Positions 20,283-30,584 are shown, numbered from the stretch's first letter. The stretch: 64,000 nucleotides of DNA from Acinetobacter brisouii CIP 110357 (GCF_000488275.1 NZ_KI530762.1:1520971-1584970), one strand, 5' to 3'. Numbers and translations: made by a program. The notes: generated from the sequence alone by a model not told the origin.

Positions 20283-21182
20283 ATGGAATTACGTCATCTT
20301 CGCTATTTTATTATGGTTGCAGAAGAGCTGAACTTTAGTAAAGCTGCACTCAAGTTATATACAGCTCAACCTTCTTTAAGCCAGCAAATTAAAGACCTCG
20401 AAGAATATGTCGGGGTAAAGCTGCTGCATAGAACCAAGCGTAAAGTTGAGTTAACCGAAGAAGGAAAAGTTTTTTTAGAACGGGCAAAAATTACCTTAGC
20501 CGAGGCAGACAAGGCTGTCACCATGGCTCGACAAGTCGCAAAATCAAAAAAGCACCTCCTCACGATTGGCTTTGTGCCTGTTGCAGAGATGAAAGTATTT
20601 CCTTATGTTTTACCAAACCTTAGAGTACAAAATCCTGATTTAAAAATTGAATTATTGAGCATGAACAATACCAACCAAATTGATGCGCTCAAGAAAGGAG
20701 AATTAGACGTTGCTTTTATACGAGAGAATCTGAATAACGATGAAATTCAAAGTCAGTTTGTGTTGCGTGAACCTCTGATCTTTCTATTGCATAAAGATCA
20801 TCCGTTAGCCAAATATGACCGTATTCCAGTAAAAGCATTGAATGGTATTGATTTTATTATTCCTGCTGTTGAACAATCTGCAGTTCTGCACCATACGATT
20901 TTAGAATTCGCACAAGCCCATAATATTAAATTTAATATTGTACAAAAAGCGGATAATATTCTCTTTAATATTAATTCAATTGGCATGGGCTTGGGCTGTG
21001 CAATTTTACCAGCTTATATTGAACCATTGACGGTCAATAACACCGTAATTCGCCCTTTAGAAGTTGAATTACCTTATCTGGATTTATTTGTAAGTTACCG
21101 AAAAGAATCCGAATCTTTGGGCATCAAGAAACTTATTGAGCTACTCAATAAAGTTTTTTACCTCAATATTAATCGAGACTAA
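20283..21182 (+). CDS. hcaR: LysR-type regulator of the hca genes
   Basis: A 299-residue LysR protein. The N-terminal winged helix-turn-helix covers about residues 1-60 (MELRHLRYFIMVAEELNFSK), followed by a co-inducer-binding domain. Divergent placement from hcaE and similarity to HcaR make it the likely phenylpropionate/cinnamate-responsive activator of the operon. The 263-bp spacer would hold its operator; I could not identify one T-N11-A box with confidence. Confidence 0.88.
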   Translation: MELRHLRYFIMVAEELNFSKAALKLYTAQPSLSQQIKDLEEYVGVKLLHRTKRKVELTEEGKVFLERAKITLAEADKAVTMARQVAKSKKHLLTIGFVPVAEMKVFPYVLPNLRVQNPDLKIELLSMNNTNQIDALKKGELDVAFIRENLNNDEIQSQFVLREPLIFLLHKDHPLAKYDRIPVKALNGIDFIIPAVEQSAVLHHTILEFAQAHNIKFNIVQKADNILFNINSIGMGLGCAILPAYIEPLTVNNTVIRPLEVELPYLDLFVSYRKESESLGIKKLIELLNKVFYLNINRD

Positions 21183-21240
21183 AGTTGATAGTTATAGATT
21201 TTAGATAGTATTTCGATCATATTTATAGACCTAAGTATAA

Positions 21241-21273
21241 GAAGAAGGATGTATATCATCCTTTTTCTTTTTT
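21241..21273 (+). terminator. Terminator of hcaR
   Basis: AAGGATG pairs with CATCCTT around a short loop, with an upstream A/G run and a downstream T-rich tract. Confidence 0.75.
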
Positions 21274-21527
21274 TACAGAATAGGCTTTTTCATCATGGAT
21301 GAAACCTTTTTTATTTTGTCCACGAGCAAAATTGAAATATATACCCATAAAGTACAAGAGAAATATGATGAGCTAGTGAAAGGAATAACTTAAATTTAAG
21401 CTTTATATGTGATCAAATTATTAAATTTCTTTCATAAGTACTTTTTATTTTTCCCTATGGGAGAAAAATAAAGAGAGTATCGGCAATTATGAAAGAAATC
21501 TATTAAATAAGAGTTAATAGAAATAAT

Positions 21528-21557
21528 AAAAAAGCAATGGCTCTGTAAAGCCATTGC
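21528..21557 (-). terminator. Terminator of the OprD-like porin gene
   Basis: On the minus strand GCAATGGCT and AGCCATTGC form a 9-bp stem followed by six T. It lies about 43 bp after the porin stop codon. Confidence 0.85.
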
Positions 21558-21599
21558 TGGTTAGAGTAACTGTAAAAAGCATTACAGTTACCCTAAAAA

Positions 21600-22910
21600 T
21601 TAGAATTTATAGGTATAAGTTGTCGCAATTCGGTTTTCTTTCAAACTGCTGATCTGTCCCTGTACATTATGCCAATCGACATTAATATACATCCATTCGA
21701 AACCTAGACCTTTAAATTTACCTTCAGGCACAACGTAGTTTAAAATGAAGTTAAACTCATCCTCTGTTCCTCGACCTGATTTCACACCATTACTTTCATA
21801 ATGTGAATCAATATTCCAGCCACCCCAATATTTGGCAGTTGCTTTTAAGCCATTGATTCCCCAGCCAGCAAAATTATAACTATAAGTCATCCCGAATGAT
21901 TGTTCGTCTTTACGAACAAAACTTGCGACACCCCAGTTATCCAAATACGGCTGTGGTACCCAACCCGCTAATGTTGGGAAATATGGCGCACCAGTTGCAG
22001 CACTTGGATTAGATCCTTGTTTACCAAACATTTGCTGATAACCTAAACCAATCGTCTGATTCTTATAGGTAAATGTCGTTCCTAAAGATAAAGCCTGGTT
22101 ATCAATTTTTCCATACAGAGCATCCCCTGACTGGCGATTATCAAAAAAACGGATATGGGTATCTAATTTGGTATCCTTGTTTAAGTTTTCTTTATAACTT
22201 AAGCCCAAATAGTTTTGTTGATAGATATTATCGACATCTGCATAAAAATAAGAACCTTGTACATTCTGGTTAAATCTATAATCAACCCCAGCAATATACA
22301 TTCCATTGACTTTGCTATCTTTAGACAGATTTTTTGGCCATAAACCTAAATCCATAGGCTGGTTTTCATAACGCGCATTTATGCTTTTGATATAACCCAA
22401 AGTAACTTTGGTGTTTTTAATATCTTTGGATTCTAACCAAGCACCATTATAAGTCGTTAAAAGTTGTCTAGATGGATCATAAACCAATACAGGCGTAACA
22501 GGGAGTAACTCACCGACACGAATTTCAGTCTGTGCAACTTGCGCTTTTAATGTCACACCAATATGACCAAACTCACGAGCCTGTTTCCCTGTTCCTGGCT
22601 TTCCTTCATAAGGTAAAACCCAGTCTGGATTACGATCTCGTCCATCTAAACGTACTGCATATTGTGCTAAAAGATCAGCACCAACTTTCACCATACCTAA
22701 ATCAGCATAGCCTGATTTTGTATCTAAAGTCACACCCTGCGACCAACTACCCCAGTTTTTACTTGATGCAGTATCATATTGCCGATCTAAATAAAAATTT
22801 TTCAATTTGAGCTGAGTTTGACTATCCTCAAGAAAATCAGCAAACGTCTGAGGACTGGTAATTCCAACACTTGTACCAACAAAAGCCATCCATAAAGCAT
22901 AACAACGCAT
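21600..22910 (-). CDS. OprD-family outer-membrane porin
   Basis: A 436-residue protein with an N-terminal signal peptide (cleavage expected near residue 24, after the TFA stretch), many alternating hydrophobic beta strands and a C-terminal TYKF ending in Phe, typical of outer-membrane barrels. The start DFLEDSQTQLKLKNFYLDR is characteristic of the OprD/OccK group, which takes up amino acids or aromatic acids. Placed between the hca operon and mhpDFE, it is a good candidate for phenylpropionate/cinnamate entry; that role is inferred from position. Confidence 0.88.
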   Translation of the reverse strand: MRCYALWMAFVGTSVGITSPQTFADFLEDSQTQLKLKNFYLDRQYDTASSKNWGSWSQGVTLDTKSGYADLGMVKVGADLLAQYAVRLDGRDRNPDWVLPYEGKPGTGKQAREFGHIGVTLKAQVAQTEIRVGELLPVTPVLVYDPSRQLLTTYNGAWLESKDIKNTKVTLGYIKSINARYENQPMDLGLWPKNLSKDSKVNGMYIAGVDYRFNQNVQGSYFYADVDNIYQQNYLGLSYKENLNKDTKLDTHIRFFDNRQSGDALYGKIDNQALSLGTTFTYKNQTIGLGYQQMFGKQGSNPSAATGAPYFPTLAGWVPQPYLDNWGVASFVRKDEQSFGMTYSYNFAGWGINGLKATAKYWGGWNIDSHYESNGVKSGRGTEDEFNFILNYVVPEGKFKGLGFEWMYINVDWHNVQGQISSLKENRIATTYTYKF

Positions 22911-23311
22911 TGTCTACTTCCTAACCGAACAATGTAATGAGCGGGCTATAATGTAGAACATGTCAAAGATCGAATATCAGACAACAGTAGTAAACTTTCC
23001 GTTGATTTTATTCTAGACAATTCGATAATTTATACTTTTATATTTAGAAAATATAAATGAACAATAACACCAAGTAGGTGTTTACACTTAATAAAAATAA
23101 GTTATTGTTTTATATTAATTTTTATTTAATAAGAATAGAAATAAATCTTATTTAATTGATTTTTTATGTCAATATAAAAATAGCTATTTCAGGATTTCGT
23201 TTTTATTAATAGCTAAAACCTTTCATATTATTGTTAATAACTCTCTTTCCATCAAAAAAAGCACCCTAAAAAGGATGCTTTTTTTGAATCAACAGGTTCG
23301 TTTTTTGGTGT
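22911..23311. other. 401-bp AT-rich spacer upstream of the porin gene
   Basis: No gene seen. The right end carries the mhpE terminator; the left part should hold the porin promoter. Confidence 0.5.
23254..23287 (-). terminator. Terminator of mhpDFE
   Basis: AAAAAAAGCACCC and a matching GGATGCTTTTTTT form a hairpin with runs of A/T on both sides, 25 bp after the mhpE stop codon. Confidence 0.8.
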
Positions 23312-24343
23312 TTAACCGACTTTAGCCATATCCTGCGCAGCAGACTTAGACATAGTTAAGGCCAGATCTTCGATCATATCTTCCTGACCACCGACAGTGC
23401 CACGACGTCCCAACTCAAGCAGGATTTCACGTGCAGAAACACCATATTTAGCTTCAGCGCGTTTGGCAAACAGCAAGAATGATGAATACACACCTGCATA
23501 ACCCAAAGTTGCTGCATCACGGTCTGCACGAATCGGATGCGTCATCATCGGAATAATAATGTCTTCAGCAATATCCTGAACCTTGAACAGGTCTACCCCT
23601 GTTTCCAGTCCCATACGATTGGCCACGGCAACAAACAGTTCCAGTGGCGTATTACCCGCACCTGCACCTAAACCTGCAGAGGCCAAGTCCACACGTACTG
23701 CGCCTGCATTTACCGCAGTAATCGAGTTCGCCACACCCATACCCAAGTTATGGTGTCCATGGAAGCCGATTTCCACGTCTGCTGGCAGGTTGGCACGCAA
23801 GATACCCACACGATCTGTAACATCTTGTGGCAACAAATAACCTGCAGAGTCAGTCACATAGATACAGTTGGCACCATAAGACACCATTTTCTGTGCTTCT
23901 TCGAGCAATTTCTCTGGAGAGGCCATGTGTGCCATCATCAGGAAGCCTACGGTGTCCATACCCAGTTTACGCGCAGCGGTAATATGCTGTTCAGAGACAT
24001 CGGCTTCGGTTGAATGGGTTGCAACACGAATGGTTGCAACACCCACATCATGTGCCATTTTGAGATGGTCGACCGTTCCGATACCAGGCAGTAACAGTGC
24101 AGAGACTTTGGCCTGTTTCAGATGTGGAATCACTGCTTTGAGATATTCTTCATCGCTGGCTGCTGCAAAGCCATAGTTGACCGAGTTACCGCCCAAGCCG
24201 TCACCGTGGGTGACTTCAATTAGAGGCACACCTGCGTCATCCAGTGCAGTGGCAATTTTCACCATTTGCTCAGGTGTGGTTTGATGGCGCATTGGATGCA
24301 TACCATCACGTAAAGTCATATCATTAATAATAATCTTAGACAT
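23312..24343 (-). CDS. mhpE: 4-hydroxy-2-oxovalerate aldolase
   Basis: A 343-residue HMGL-like aldolase. The N-terminal [14 protein letters not shown] holds the metal-binding Asp and catalytic residues, and [11 protein letters not shown] supplies the metal-binding histidines. It splits 4-hydroxy-2-oxovalerate into pyruvate and acetaldehyde and normally channels acetaldehyde to its partner MhpF, encoded 12 bp upstream. This is the last gene of mhpD-mhpF-mhpE. Confidence 0.95.
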   Translation of the reverse strand: MSKIIINDMTLRDGMHPMRHQTTPEQMVKIATALDDAGVPLIEVTHGDGLGGNSVNYGFAAASDEEYLKAVIPHLKQAKVSALLLPGIGTVDHLKMAHDVGVATIRVATHSTEADVSEQHITAARKLGMDTVGFLMMAHMASPEKLLEEAQKMVSYGANCIYVTDSAGYLLPQDVTDRVGILRANLPADVEIGFHGHHNLGMGVANSITAVNAGAVRVDLASAGLGAGAGNTPLELFVAVANRMGLETGVDLFKVQDIAEDIIIPMMTHPIRADRDAATLGYAGVYSSFLLFAKRAEAKYGVSAREILLELGRRGTVGGQEDMIEDLALTMSKSAAQDMAKVG

Positions 24344-24355
24344 GTGGTGATCCTT

Positions 24356-25252
24356 TTAAGCTTCAACTGTTTCGAGTAAACGTTCTGCAAACATTTCTGC
24401 GGTACGCGCAGCAGCAGCAGTCATAATGTCAAGGTTACCCGCATATTTCGGTAGGAAGTCGCCGAGTCCCTCAACTTCAAGGAACATGGATACGCGATTG
24501 CCATCAAAGACCGGGCCGTTCACCAGTGTGTAACCTGGAACATATTTTTGAACTTCTTTGATCATGGCCTGCACAGATTTTGTAATCGCGGCCTGATCAG
24601 GTTCACCTTCCACTAAACAGTGTACGGTGTCACGCATCATTAATGGTGGCTCAGCAGGGTTGATGATAATAATCGCCTTGCCTTGTTTGGCACCCCCGAC
24701 CTTTTCAATCGCACCTGCTGTGGTACGGGTAAATTCGTCGATATTTTTACGTGTACCAGGGCCAACAGATCGGGTCGATACGGTGGCAATGATTTCGCCA
24801 TATGCAACAGGTTGAACACGTGAAATTGCAGCCACCATCGGAATCGTCGCCTGTCCGCCACAGGTCACCATGTTGACGTTTGGCAAGTCGCCTGCTTCAA
24901 GCAAGGTTTCCAGATTCACAGGTGGGACACAGAAAGGACCAATCGCGGCAGGCGTCAAGTCAATCATCTGTACGCCAAGTTCATTTAACTTGCGGCTGTT
25001 TTCAGCATGGACATAAGCCGAGGTCGCATCAAAAGCGATTTTGATATCATCCGCGATCACGTGTGGCAATAAACCATCAACCCCTTCAGCGGTGGTTTTC
25101 AGGCCCATTTTTTCTGCACGTGCCAAACCTTCAGAGGTTGGGTCAATTCCGACCATCCATACTGGTTCAAGAATGTCACTACGTTGAAGTTTGTAAAGCA
25201 GGTCAGTACCAATATTCCCTGGCCCAATCAATGCACATTTAATCTTTTTCAT
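24356..25252 (-). CDS. mhpF: Acetaldehyde dehydrogenase (acylating)
   Basis: A 298-residue CoA-dependent acetaldehyde dehydrogenase. The Rossmann motif GPGNIG lies near residue 10 and the segment [11 protein letters not shown] contains the catalytic Cys. It turns acetaldehyde into acetyl-CoA with NAD and CoA, in complex with MhpE. The ATG at 25252 is preferred over a TTG two codons upstream. It is in an operon with mhpD and mhpE. Confidence 0.95.
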   Translation of the reverse strand: MKKIKCALIGPGNIGTDLLYKLQRSDILEPVWMVGIDPTSEGLARAEKMGLKTTAEGVDGLLPHVIADDIKIAFDATSAYVHAENSRKLNELGVQMIDLTPAAIGPFCVPPVNLETLLEAGDLPNVNMVTCGGQATIPMVAAISRVQPVAYGEIIATVSTRSVGPGTRKNIDEFTRTTAGAIEKVGGAKQGKAIIIINPAEPPLMMRDTVHCLVEGEPDQAAITKSVQAMIKEVQKYVPGYTLVNGPVFDGNRVSMFLEVEGLGDFLPKYAGNLDIMTAAAARTAEMFAERLLETVEA

Positions 25253-25276
25253 GAACAACTTCCCTAAAGAACTAGA

Positions 25277-26074
25277 TTATTCAGCAGCAAAAGCAGCTGT
25301 TACTGAACCAAAACCTTCGATTTCAACGTGAAATTCATCACCCGGGTTCGCAACCACCATCGGTCCGAGCGCACCCGTTAAAATAATATCGCCTGCAAGC
25401 AGTGGACGACCACGACGTACCATTTCGTCTGCCAGCCAGACAGCGGCATTTAGCGGGTTAGAAAGACAGGCTTTGCCAACGCCCTGAGACACCACTTCAT
25501 TGCCGCGAGTCATGGTCATTTTGCAATTTACAAGATCTAGCTGTTCGAGTTTCACAGGACGTGAACCGAGAACATAAGCTGCTGAAGAGGCATTATCAGC
25601 AACAGTATCAATCAACGAGATTTTCCAGTTTTCGATACGGCTATCCACGACTTCTATGGCAGGTAGTGCATATTCGGTTGCACGAATAATGTCTGCATAG
25701 GTGTGTTCTTTTTGGGTTAAATCCTGATTAATGATTAACGCAATTTCAGCTTCAACTTTGGGTTGAATCAATAAACCTGCAGGAATGGCTTCACCGTCGC
25801 CATAAGCCATATCGGCAAACAGCATACCAAAATCAGGCTGGTCCACGCCCAGTTGAGTTTGAACAACCTTAGACGTCAATCCAATTTTACGACCGACTAG
25901 ACGGCGTCCTTCCGATAATGCACGTTGAGTATTAATCTCTTGCACTGCATAGGCAACATCCACATCCGCGCTTTCACCGCCAAGTTCAGAACGAATAGGA
26001 GTTATCGCAGCCTGTAATAATTCAGCTTGCCTTAATCTTAAGGCAACTGACTCAACTACAGCAGAATTTGACAT
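25277..26074 (-). CDS. mhpD: 2-keto-4-pentenoate hydratase
   Basis: A 265-residue hydratase of the FAH-like MhpD family (269 in E. coli). Segments such as GRKIGLTSK and the metal-site region KVEAEIALI are visible. It hydrates 2-hydroxypenta-2,4-dienoate to 4-hydroxy-2-oxovalerate. The ATG at 26074 is preferred because AAGGAAAA precedes it; the longer upstream frame lacks family similarity. It is the first gene of the lower-pathway operon. Confidence 0.94.
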   Translation of the reverse strand: MSNSAVVESVALRLRQAELLQAAITPIRSELGGESADVDVAYAVQEINTQRALSEGRRLVGRKIGLTSKVVQTQLGVDQPDFGMLFADMAYGDGEAIPAGLLIQPKVEAEIALIINQDLTQKEHTYADIIRATEYALPAIEVVDSRIENWKISLIDTVADNASSAAYVLGSRPVKLEQLDLVNCKMTMTRGNEVVSQGVGKACLSNPLNAAVWLADEMVRRGRPLLAGDIILTGALGPMVVANPGDEFHVEIEGFGSVTAAFAAE

Positions 26075-27076
26075 CAACTTTTCCTTAAAAGTTAAATTTA
26101 TAAAACACTTTGAGCCAAGAAAAGAAATATAAATCAATCAGTTTTGATTTATTAGACGTCTTTTTTTGCATTTCTCCCATAAAGAGAAAATGGACGATCT
26201 ATTGAAATAAACCCAGCTCTAAGCGAGGATAAGAATGGAAAAAAGTCGAATAGAATACCAATACTTATTTTATTTCTTACTATAGGTTCTATGTCTAAAA
26301 ATAAATCGATTATAGCCTTAGACCAATACTCAACAAATGACCACAGCATTATGATTAATCTTTAATTCTCTGAATCGCTAGATCTATTTTCTATCATCAC
26401 GCATGACTGACTTATTCATTTGTAGAAAAAATTTAAATATATTTCAATAAAATATAAAATAAACCAATAAAAAAACTCAATCAAAAAGATCACTATACAG
26501 CTTTATCTAAAAGCTCTTTTTAAGCATGCATGCTTAGGCTTTGTTCGTCATATTTGATCCACCGTTTATATTTTCTCACAAAGAAAAACGGATCAATCAA
26601 AGCATTTATAATATTAAATAAACTGGAATTAAAATAGAAATCAACATGCTATCGCGGCATTTATGTTGCTTCGGTATATTGGGGTTTGAGAAATTCTTGA
26701 TTACAGTGCATTTTGTTAGAGATTACTGTGCAATATAAAGATTATTCAGTATGGCGATATACTAAATAACCCTTGACAACTGAATACCATTCCAATTAAG
26801 TGCAAGACAATTCAAACAAACAGGTGAATACAACAAGCCTCATAAAGTACTTACAATTCACTAAATGGTTAAATCGAAAGTAAAGAGAATCTGTTTTAAA
26901 AAATATATAGTTAACAAAGCGCTGAAAGAAACCAATTCAAACACTCAAGTTCAAACCAATCTTACAAAATACTCAAATAAAAAAACAAGCTCAACCCATT
27001 AGGCTAAACTTGTTTTTTTTGATCTATTCGCACTGTTATGATGACAATGTTAAAAATCTCGATTTAAACTGTTCAA
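26075..27076. other. 1-kb AT-rich region upstream of mhpD, no confident gene
   Basis: A 65-codon minus-strand ORF at 26152-26349 has no recognisable features and is probably chance. There is a 16-bp perfect palindrome at 26521-26536 (TAAGCATGCATGCTTA). Two short inverted repeats lie near 26168-26199 and 26552-26601. The rraA terminator lies at the right end. No trace of an mhpC gene was seen. Confidence 0.5.
26979..27020 (-). terminator. Terminator of rraA
   Basis: AAAAAACAAG and CTTGTTTTTTTT form the stem base around an inner partly paired loop; on the minus strand it ends in a T/A-rich tract about 57 bp after rraA. Confidence 0.7.
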
Positions 27077-27583
27077 TCAAAGCTCTACCAGTTTTTCTTC
27101 TGAAATAATAATGCCATTATTATCAGCATAAATATAATTTCCCGGAATAATAATCACGCCACCAATATGCAGCGCAATATCAATCACCCCCACGCCCTGA
27201 CGGTTACTTTTTCGTGGAATCGCGGCCAAAGCATGCACGCCCAAATCTAGCTCTGCCATTGCATCAACATCACGTACACAACCATAAATCACCACGCCAT
27301 TCCAGTGATTACGTACTGCAGATTCGGCAATCATATCGCCCATGAGCGCACAGCGCATAGATGCACCGCCATCCACTACCAGCACTTTGCCCGTACCATC
27401 ACTGGCAAGTAATTCTTTTACACGTGAATTATCTTCATAGCATTTGACTGTGACAATTTCACCACCAAAGGTTTTACGACCACCATAGCTTTTAAAAAAT
27501 TTGTTGTCCAAACTCGGACCAAGCACCTGAATATTACTGTCGGGATGATCATCCAATAAATCACAAGTTACAAATGCTGTCAT
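27077..27583 (-). CDS. rraA: RraA family protein (ribonuclease E activity regulator)
   Basis: A 168-residue RraA/MenG-like protein. Matching segments are GGRKTFGGEIVTVKC, GKVLVVDGGASMRCALMGD and GVVIYGCVRD. RraA binds RNase E and inhibits it; some family members are aldolases instead, so the role is by family only. The ATG at 27583 is chosen because it overlaps the stop of the upstream gene (ATGA), which implies coupling. Confidence 0.88.
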   Translation of the reverse strand: MTAFVTCDLLDDHPDSNIQVLGPSLDNKFFKSYGGRKTFGGEIVTVKCYEDNSRVKELLASDGTGKVLVVDGGASMRCALMGDMIAESAVRNHWNGVVIYGCVRDVDAMAELDLGVHALAAIPRKSNRQGVGVIDIALHIGGVIIIPGNYIYADNNGIIISEEKLVEL

Positions 27584-28260
27584 ATTGTGCTCCATGTTGT
27601 GTTTTGTATATCTAAGTTATTATAAATTCGAACGTGTTCGGTTTGTAGCATTGCAGCCGCGACCATAGTCTTAGCCACCTGTAATGCGGTCACAGGTTTA
27701 TAGCGATAGTATCGTGGTAAAAACCGTTCTGTACAATGAAATAATTTTTGTCCCAGACCTTCAAAACTTCGCGGATGTTCACGCTCACCAATCAGTAACG
27801 ATGGCCGCAATATAGAAATGGTGTCGAGGTCAAATGCCTGAACGTCACGCTCTAATTCACCTTTGACCCGATTATAGAAAAAATGAGAATCTGGCGATGC
27901 TCCCATGGCACTGATCAGCAGATAATGTATGTGCTTATTTTGTAGAAGCTCGGCAAAATGCATGTTGATGCCATAGTCAATATCATAAAAGGCTTGACGC
28001 GAACCTGCTTGCTTTAAAGTTGTGCCGAGACAACTAAAAGCATGTGTATGCTGACTGACATCTTCTTCATTCAACAGTAAAAAATCATCCAGAACCAATT
28101 GTTGAATCTTACTGTTTCCTTGGTACTGAATCTGTTCACGACGTAAGATCAGGGTGATTTTTAGGCATTCGGGAAGCTGTAGCAATTGCTGCACCAGCTG
28201 CTGACCAATCAAGCCTGTTGCTCCAATTACAATTGCACTTTGTATTTTTACTTTTTGCAT
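27580..28260 (-). CDS. NAD(P)-binding Rossmann protein (HTATIP2/atypical SDR-like)
   Basis: A 226-residue protein. The N-terminal IGATGLIGQQL is a Rossmann nucleotide-binding motif and the family-like NRVKGELERD and SILRPSLLIGERE follow. It belongs to the atypical short-chain dehydrogenases that resemble HTATIP2/YbjT. Substrate unknown. It overlaps rraA by 4 bp, so the two are co-translated. Confidence 0.8.
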   Translation of the reverse strand: MQKVKIQSAIVIGATGLIGQQLVQQLLQLPECLKITLILRREQIQYQGNSKIQQLVLDDFLLLNEEDVSQHTHAFSCLGTTLKQAGSRQAFYDIDYGINMHFAELLQNKHIHYLLISAMGASPDSHFFYNRVKGELERDVQAFDLDTISILRPSLLIGEREHPRSFEGLGQKLFHCTERFLPRYYRYKPVTALQVAKTMVAAAMLQTEHVRIYNNLDIQNTTWSTI

Positions 28261-28465
28261 GAGAAGATATTCATCTACAGCGATAATTATGTTTAGATTT
28301 TATACTTTTTTTGACTGCAAAAGTCGATCAAACCCTGATAATACTTGACTTCATAACGCTGATTCATCAAAATATCGCACTTGTTTACGGGCTGGTGAAG
28401 GCAATCTGAGTAGTTTCAGTATTGTTTCAGCCCGCCCAGACCAATCTATTTCAAGGAGTGCAAGA

Positions 28466-28732
28466 GTGGCAAACTCTGCTCAGGCAAAAAAACGTGCGCG
28501 TCAAAACGTTGTAGCGCGCAAACACAACGCAAGCTTGCGTTCTATGGTTCGTACTTACATCAAACGTACTTTAAGTGCAATCGCAGCTGGTGATTATGCT
28601 GTTGCTACAGAAGCTTACAAAAAAGCTGTTCCTGTAATCGACCGTATGGCTGATAAAGGCATCATCCATAAAAACAAAGCTGCTCGTCATAAGAGCCGTT
28701 TGAATGCACAAGTTAAAGCTTTAGCTAACTAA
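28466..28732 (+). CDS. rpsT: Ribosomal protein S20
   Basis: An 88-residue, very basic, helical protein matching S20 ([13 protein letters not shown] start; [11 protein letters not shown] end). It binds 16S rRNA early in 30S assembly. AAGGAG is 7-8 bp before the GTG start at 28466. It is monocistronic and followed by a strong terminator. Confidence 0.97.
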   Translation: MANSAQAKKRARQNVVARKHNASLRSMVRTYIKRTLSAIAAGDYAVATEAYKKAVPVIDRMADKGIIHKNKAARHKSRLNAQVKALAN

Positions 28733-28743
28733 TTTTGCATTAT

Positions 28744-28771
28744 AAAAAAGCCCCAAATTTGGGGCTTTTTT
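28744..28771 (+). terminator. Terminator of rpsT
   Basis: AAAAAGCCCCA and TGGGGCTTTTTT form a strong GC-rich stem followed by T. The A-run on the other side makes it usable for the convergent phosphatase gene too. Confidence 0.92.
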
Positions 28772-28777
28772 ATTGGT

Positions 28778-29521
28778 TCATGATCCGCTTTTTTGCTGGA
28801 TAAATTCACGAATGGACAACTGATGAATCTTACCGCGCCAGATCCATTTCAGCACGCTATCGGCAAAGTTTTCACCTTCAAACCAGACGAATACCCCTTC
28901 CATCATTTCAGGCCAGTCACTTTTTTCTAGCTGGGTCTGATTTCGCATGACTGCAAGCATGGCTGCAATAATCGTGTCATGGCTGACCGCAAGGGTTAAA
29001 CCACCACTGTGCTGTGGATGGGCATTATAAATCAGTTCCAGAACATCGACCACGCCCGTAATCGGGTGTTTCATGCCAGGTAAGGCGTTATTCACAAAAC
29101 TGTTAATAAAACCCAATGCACCTTGCTGGCGAAAATACGGCGCCGCCTGCTGAATATCCAGCACAAAGCTCCCAGGTTCAACTAGCAAGCCCTGTTCAAC
29201 AATTTCAATATGATGGGTATTGGCATCCTGTGTGATCTGATCTGCGCCCTGAATCATTAATGCAGCAGTATCGACACAGCGCTGAATTGGGCTAGACATA
29301 CACTGTTCAATCACACGCCCTGTATTTTCAATTAAATAACAGCCCCACGCCTGCGCCAGTTCACGCCCCTCACCTGTCAACTGCAAGTCATATCCCGCCA
29401 AACCTTGTCCAGCCACAACTTCACGAACCGAGTGTCGTGTAAATAAAGTCACGGGTGTGGTGATATCAGGAAGTAAATCAATGGCCTGATACATGCTTTG
29501 AGGTAATAACTGTAAAGACAT
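28778..29521 (-). CDS. Histidine phosphatase family protein
   Basis: A 247-residue branch-1 histidine phosphatase. The catalytic motif reads TRHSVRE (RHS instead of the usual RHG), with PIQRCVDTA for the second Arg and VSHDTIIAAML for the second His. The substrate is unknown. It lies 58 bp downstream of cysQ on the same strand. Confidence 0.82.
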   Translation of the reverse strand: MSLQLLPQSMYQAIDLLPDITTPVTLFTRHSVREVVAGQGLAGYDLQLTGEGRELAQAWGCYLIENTGRVIEQCMSSPIQRCVDTAALMIQGADQITQDANTHHIEIVEQGLLVEPGSFVLDIQQAAPYFRQQGALGFINSFVNNALPGMKHPITGVVDVLELIYNAHPQHSGGLTLAVSHDTIIAAMLAVMRNQTQLEKSDWPEMMEGVFVWFEGENFADSVLKWIWRGKIHQLSIREFIQQKSGS

Positions 29522-29579
29522 TCTTCTGGATTCAAGTGGTTACTTATCCACTATATCATGCTGCTTTTGGACTGCAATG

Positions 29580-30431
29580 TCATTTCGTCATTAGGCGAAG
29601 TACATTCAAGGCGATTTCCTGATATGCAGGTTGTGAAAATGCAATAAACCCATCATTGAGTAAACGGCGACGCTGATTATAAATAAACGGCTCCCCAGAC
29701 AAACTGACCAAACCACCGCCAATGCTTTCGAGCAGCCCTTGCCCTGCGCTGGTGTCCCATTCTGAAGTGGGGTGAAAACGTGGATACAAATCAATTTTGC
29801 CTTCTAGCATCATACAGAATTTGTAAGCACTACCTGCCTGCGAAGTTTCAATCGCATGCTGTTGCTGCAAAATATCAATAAACTGCTGATATTCGGGTTG
29901 CTTGCTGCGATGACTCAATCCGACATGAATCGGCTCAAGTGTCTGGGTCTCAGGGATTTGATAAATATACCATTGCTGTTGCTCAGCATCGTATTTATAA
30001 GGATGCTGATCCAGATAGCCGATATAAATCAATTGCTGTGCAGGAATGGCAATTGCAGAAAATGAAGTTTTACCATTTTCGATCTGGCTAAGATTAATCG
30101 TAAACTCTGGGCGTTGATGCAAAAACTCTTTCGTGCCATCTAAAGGATCAAGTAACCAGCAACGTGACCAAGCATGCCGCTCATGGTGTTCATTTTCTTC
30201 TGATAAAAGTGGCAGCGTTGGCGTAAGTTCTTGCAATGCAGCTTCAATAAACTGATTGGCTTTCAGGTCGGCCTGCGTTACGGGTGAATCATCATGTTTG
30301 GTCTGAACATGAAATTTCTCTCCCTGACAAAAGTTCAAATATTCCTGCCGAATAATCTCACTGGCTTGCTGCAAAATCTGCACAACAGCATGCACTAATT
30401 CATCATTCGGGCGGTCGCTTGGCACAAACAT
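29580..30431 (-). CDS. cysQ: 3'(2'),5'-bisphosphate nucleotidase CysQ
   Basis: A 283-residue inositol-monophosphatase-fold enzyme. The metal-binding DPLDGTKEF (about residues 108-116) and the C-terminal EWDTSAGQGLLE are present. CysQ removes 3'-phosphoadenosine 5'-phosphate made during sulfate assimilation and needs Mg. The length is a little above the E. coli protein (246). It is divergent from purU. Confidence 0.88.
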   Translation of the reverse strand: MFVPSDRPNDELVHAVVQILQQASEIIRQEYLNFCQGEKFHVQTKHDDSPVTQADLKANQFIEAALQELTPTLPLLSEENEHHERHAWSRCWLLDPLDGTKEFLHQRPEFTINLSQIENGKTSFSAIAIPAQQLIYIGYLDQHPYKYDAEQQQWYIYQIPETQTLEPIHVGLSHRSKQPEYQQFIDILQQQHAIETSQAGSAYKFCMMLEGKIDLYPRFHPTSEWDTSAGQGLLESIGGGLVSLSGEPFIYNQRRRLLNDGFIAFSQPAYQEIALNVLRLMTK

Positions 30432-30584
30432 GATGACTTCTCATTTTCAATGATTCTCCCATCATAGCGATTCAATATTTTAAATACAGCCGAATGTGCT
30501 GAATTTTTTCGGTTTGTTGAAAATCTCGGCACAATCTTTGCTTTATTCTTCATAAGAAAAAATATTGCACATCAATATATCTTC

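Larger units (their letters stand above)
21183..21599. other. 417-bp spacer between convergent hcaR and oprD-like genes
   Basis: No gene seen. It contains the terminators of both neighbours (given separately) and a further hairpin at 21566-21591 (GTAACTGTAA paired with TTACAGTTAC) directly after the porin gene. Confidence 0.6.

Noticed and set aside
26152-26349. 65-codon minus-strand ORF in the gap upstream of mhpD
   Set aside because: No motif, no clear ribosome binding site, and it overlaps a short repeat; not supported as a gene.
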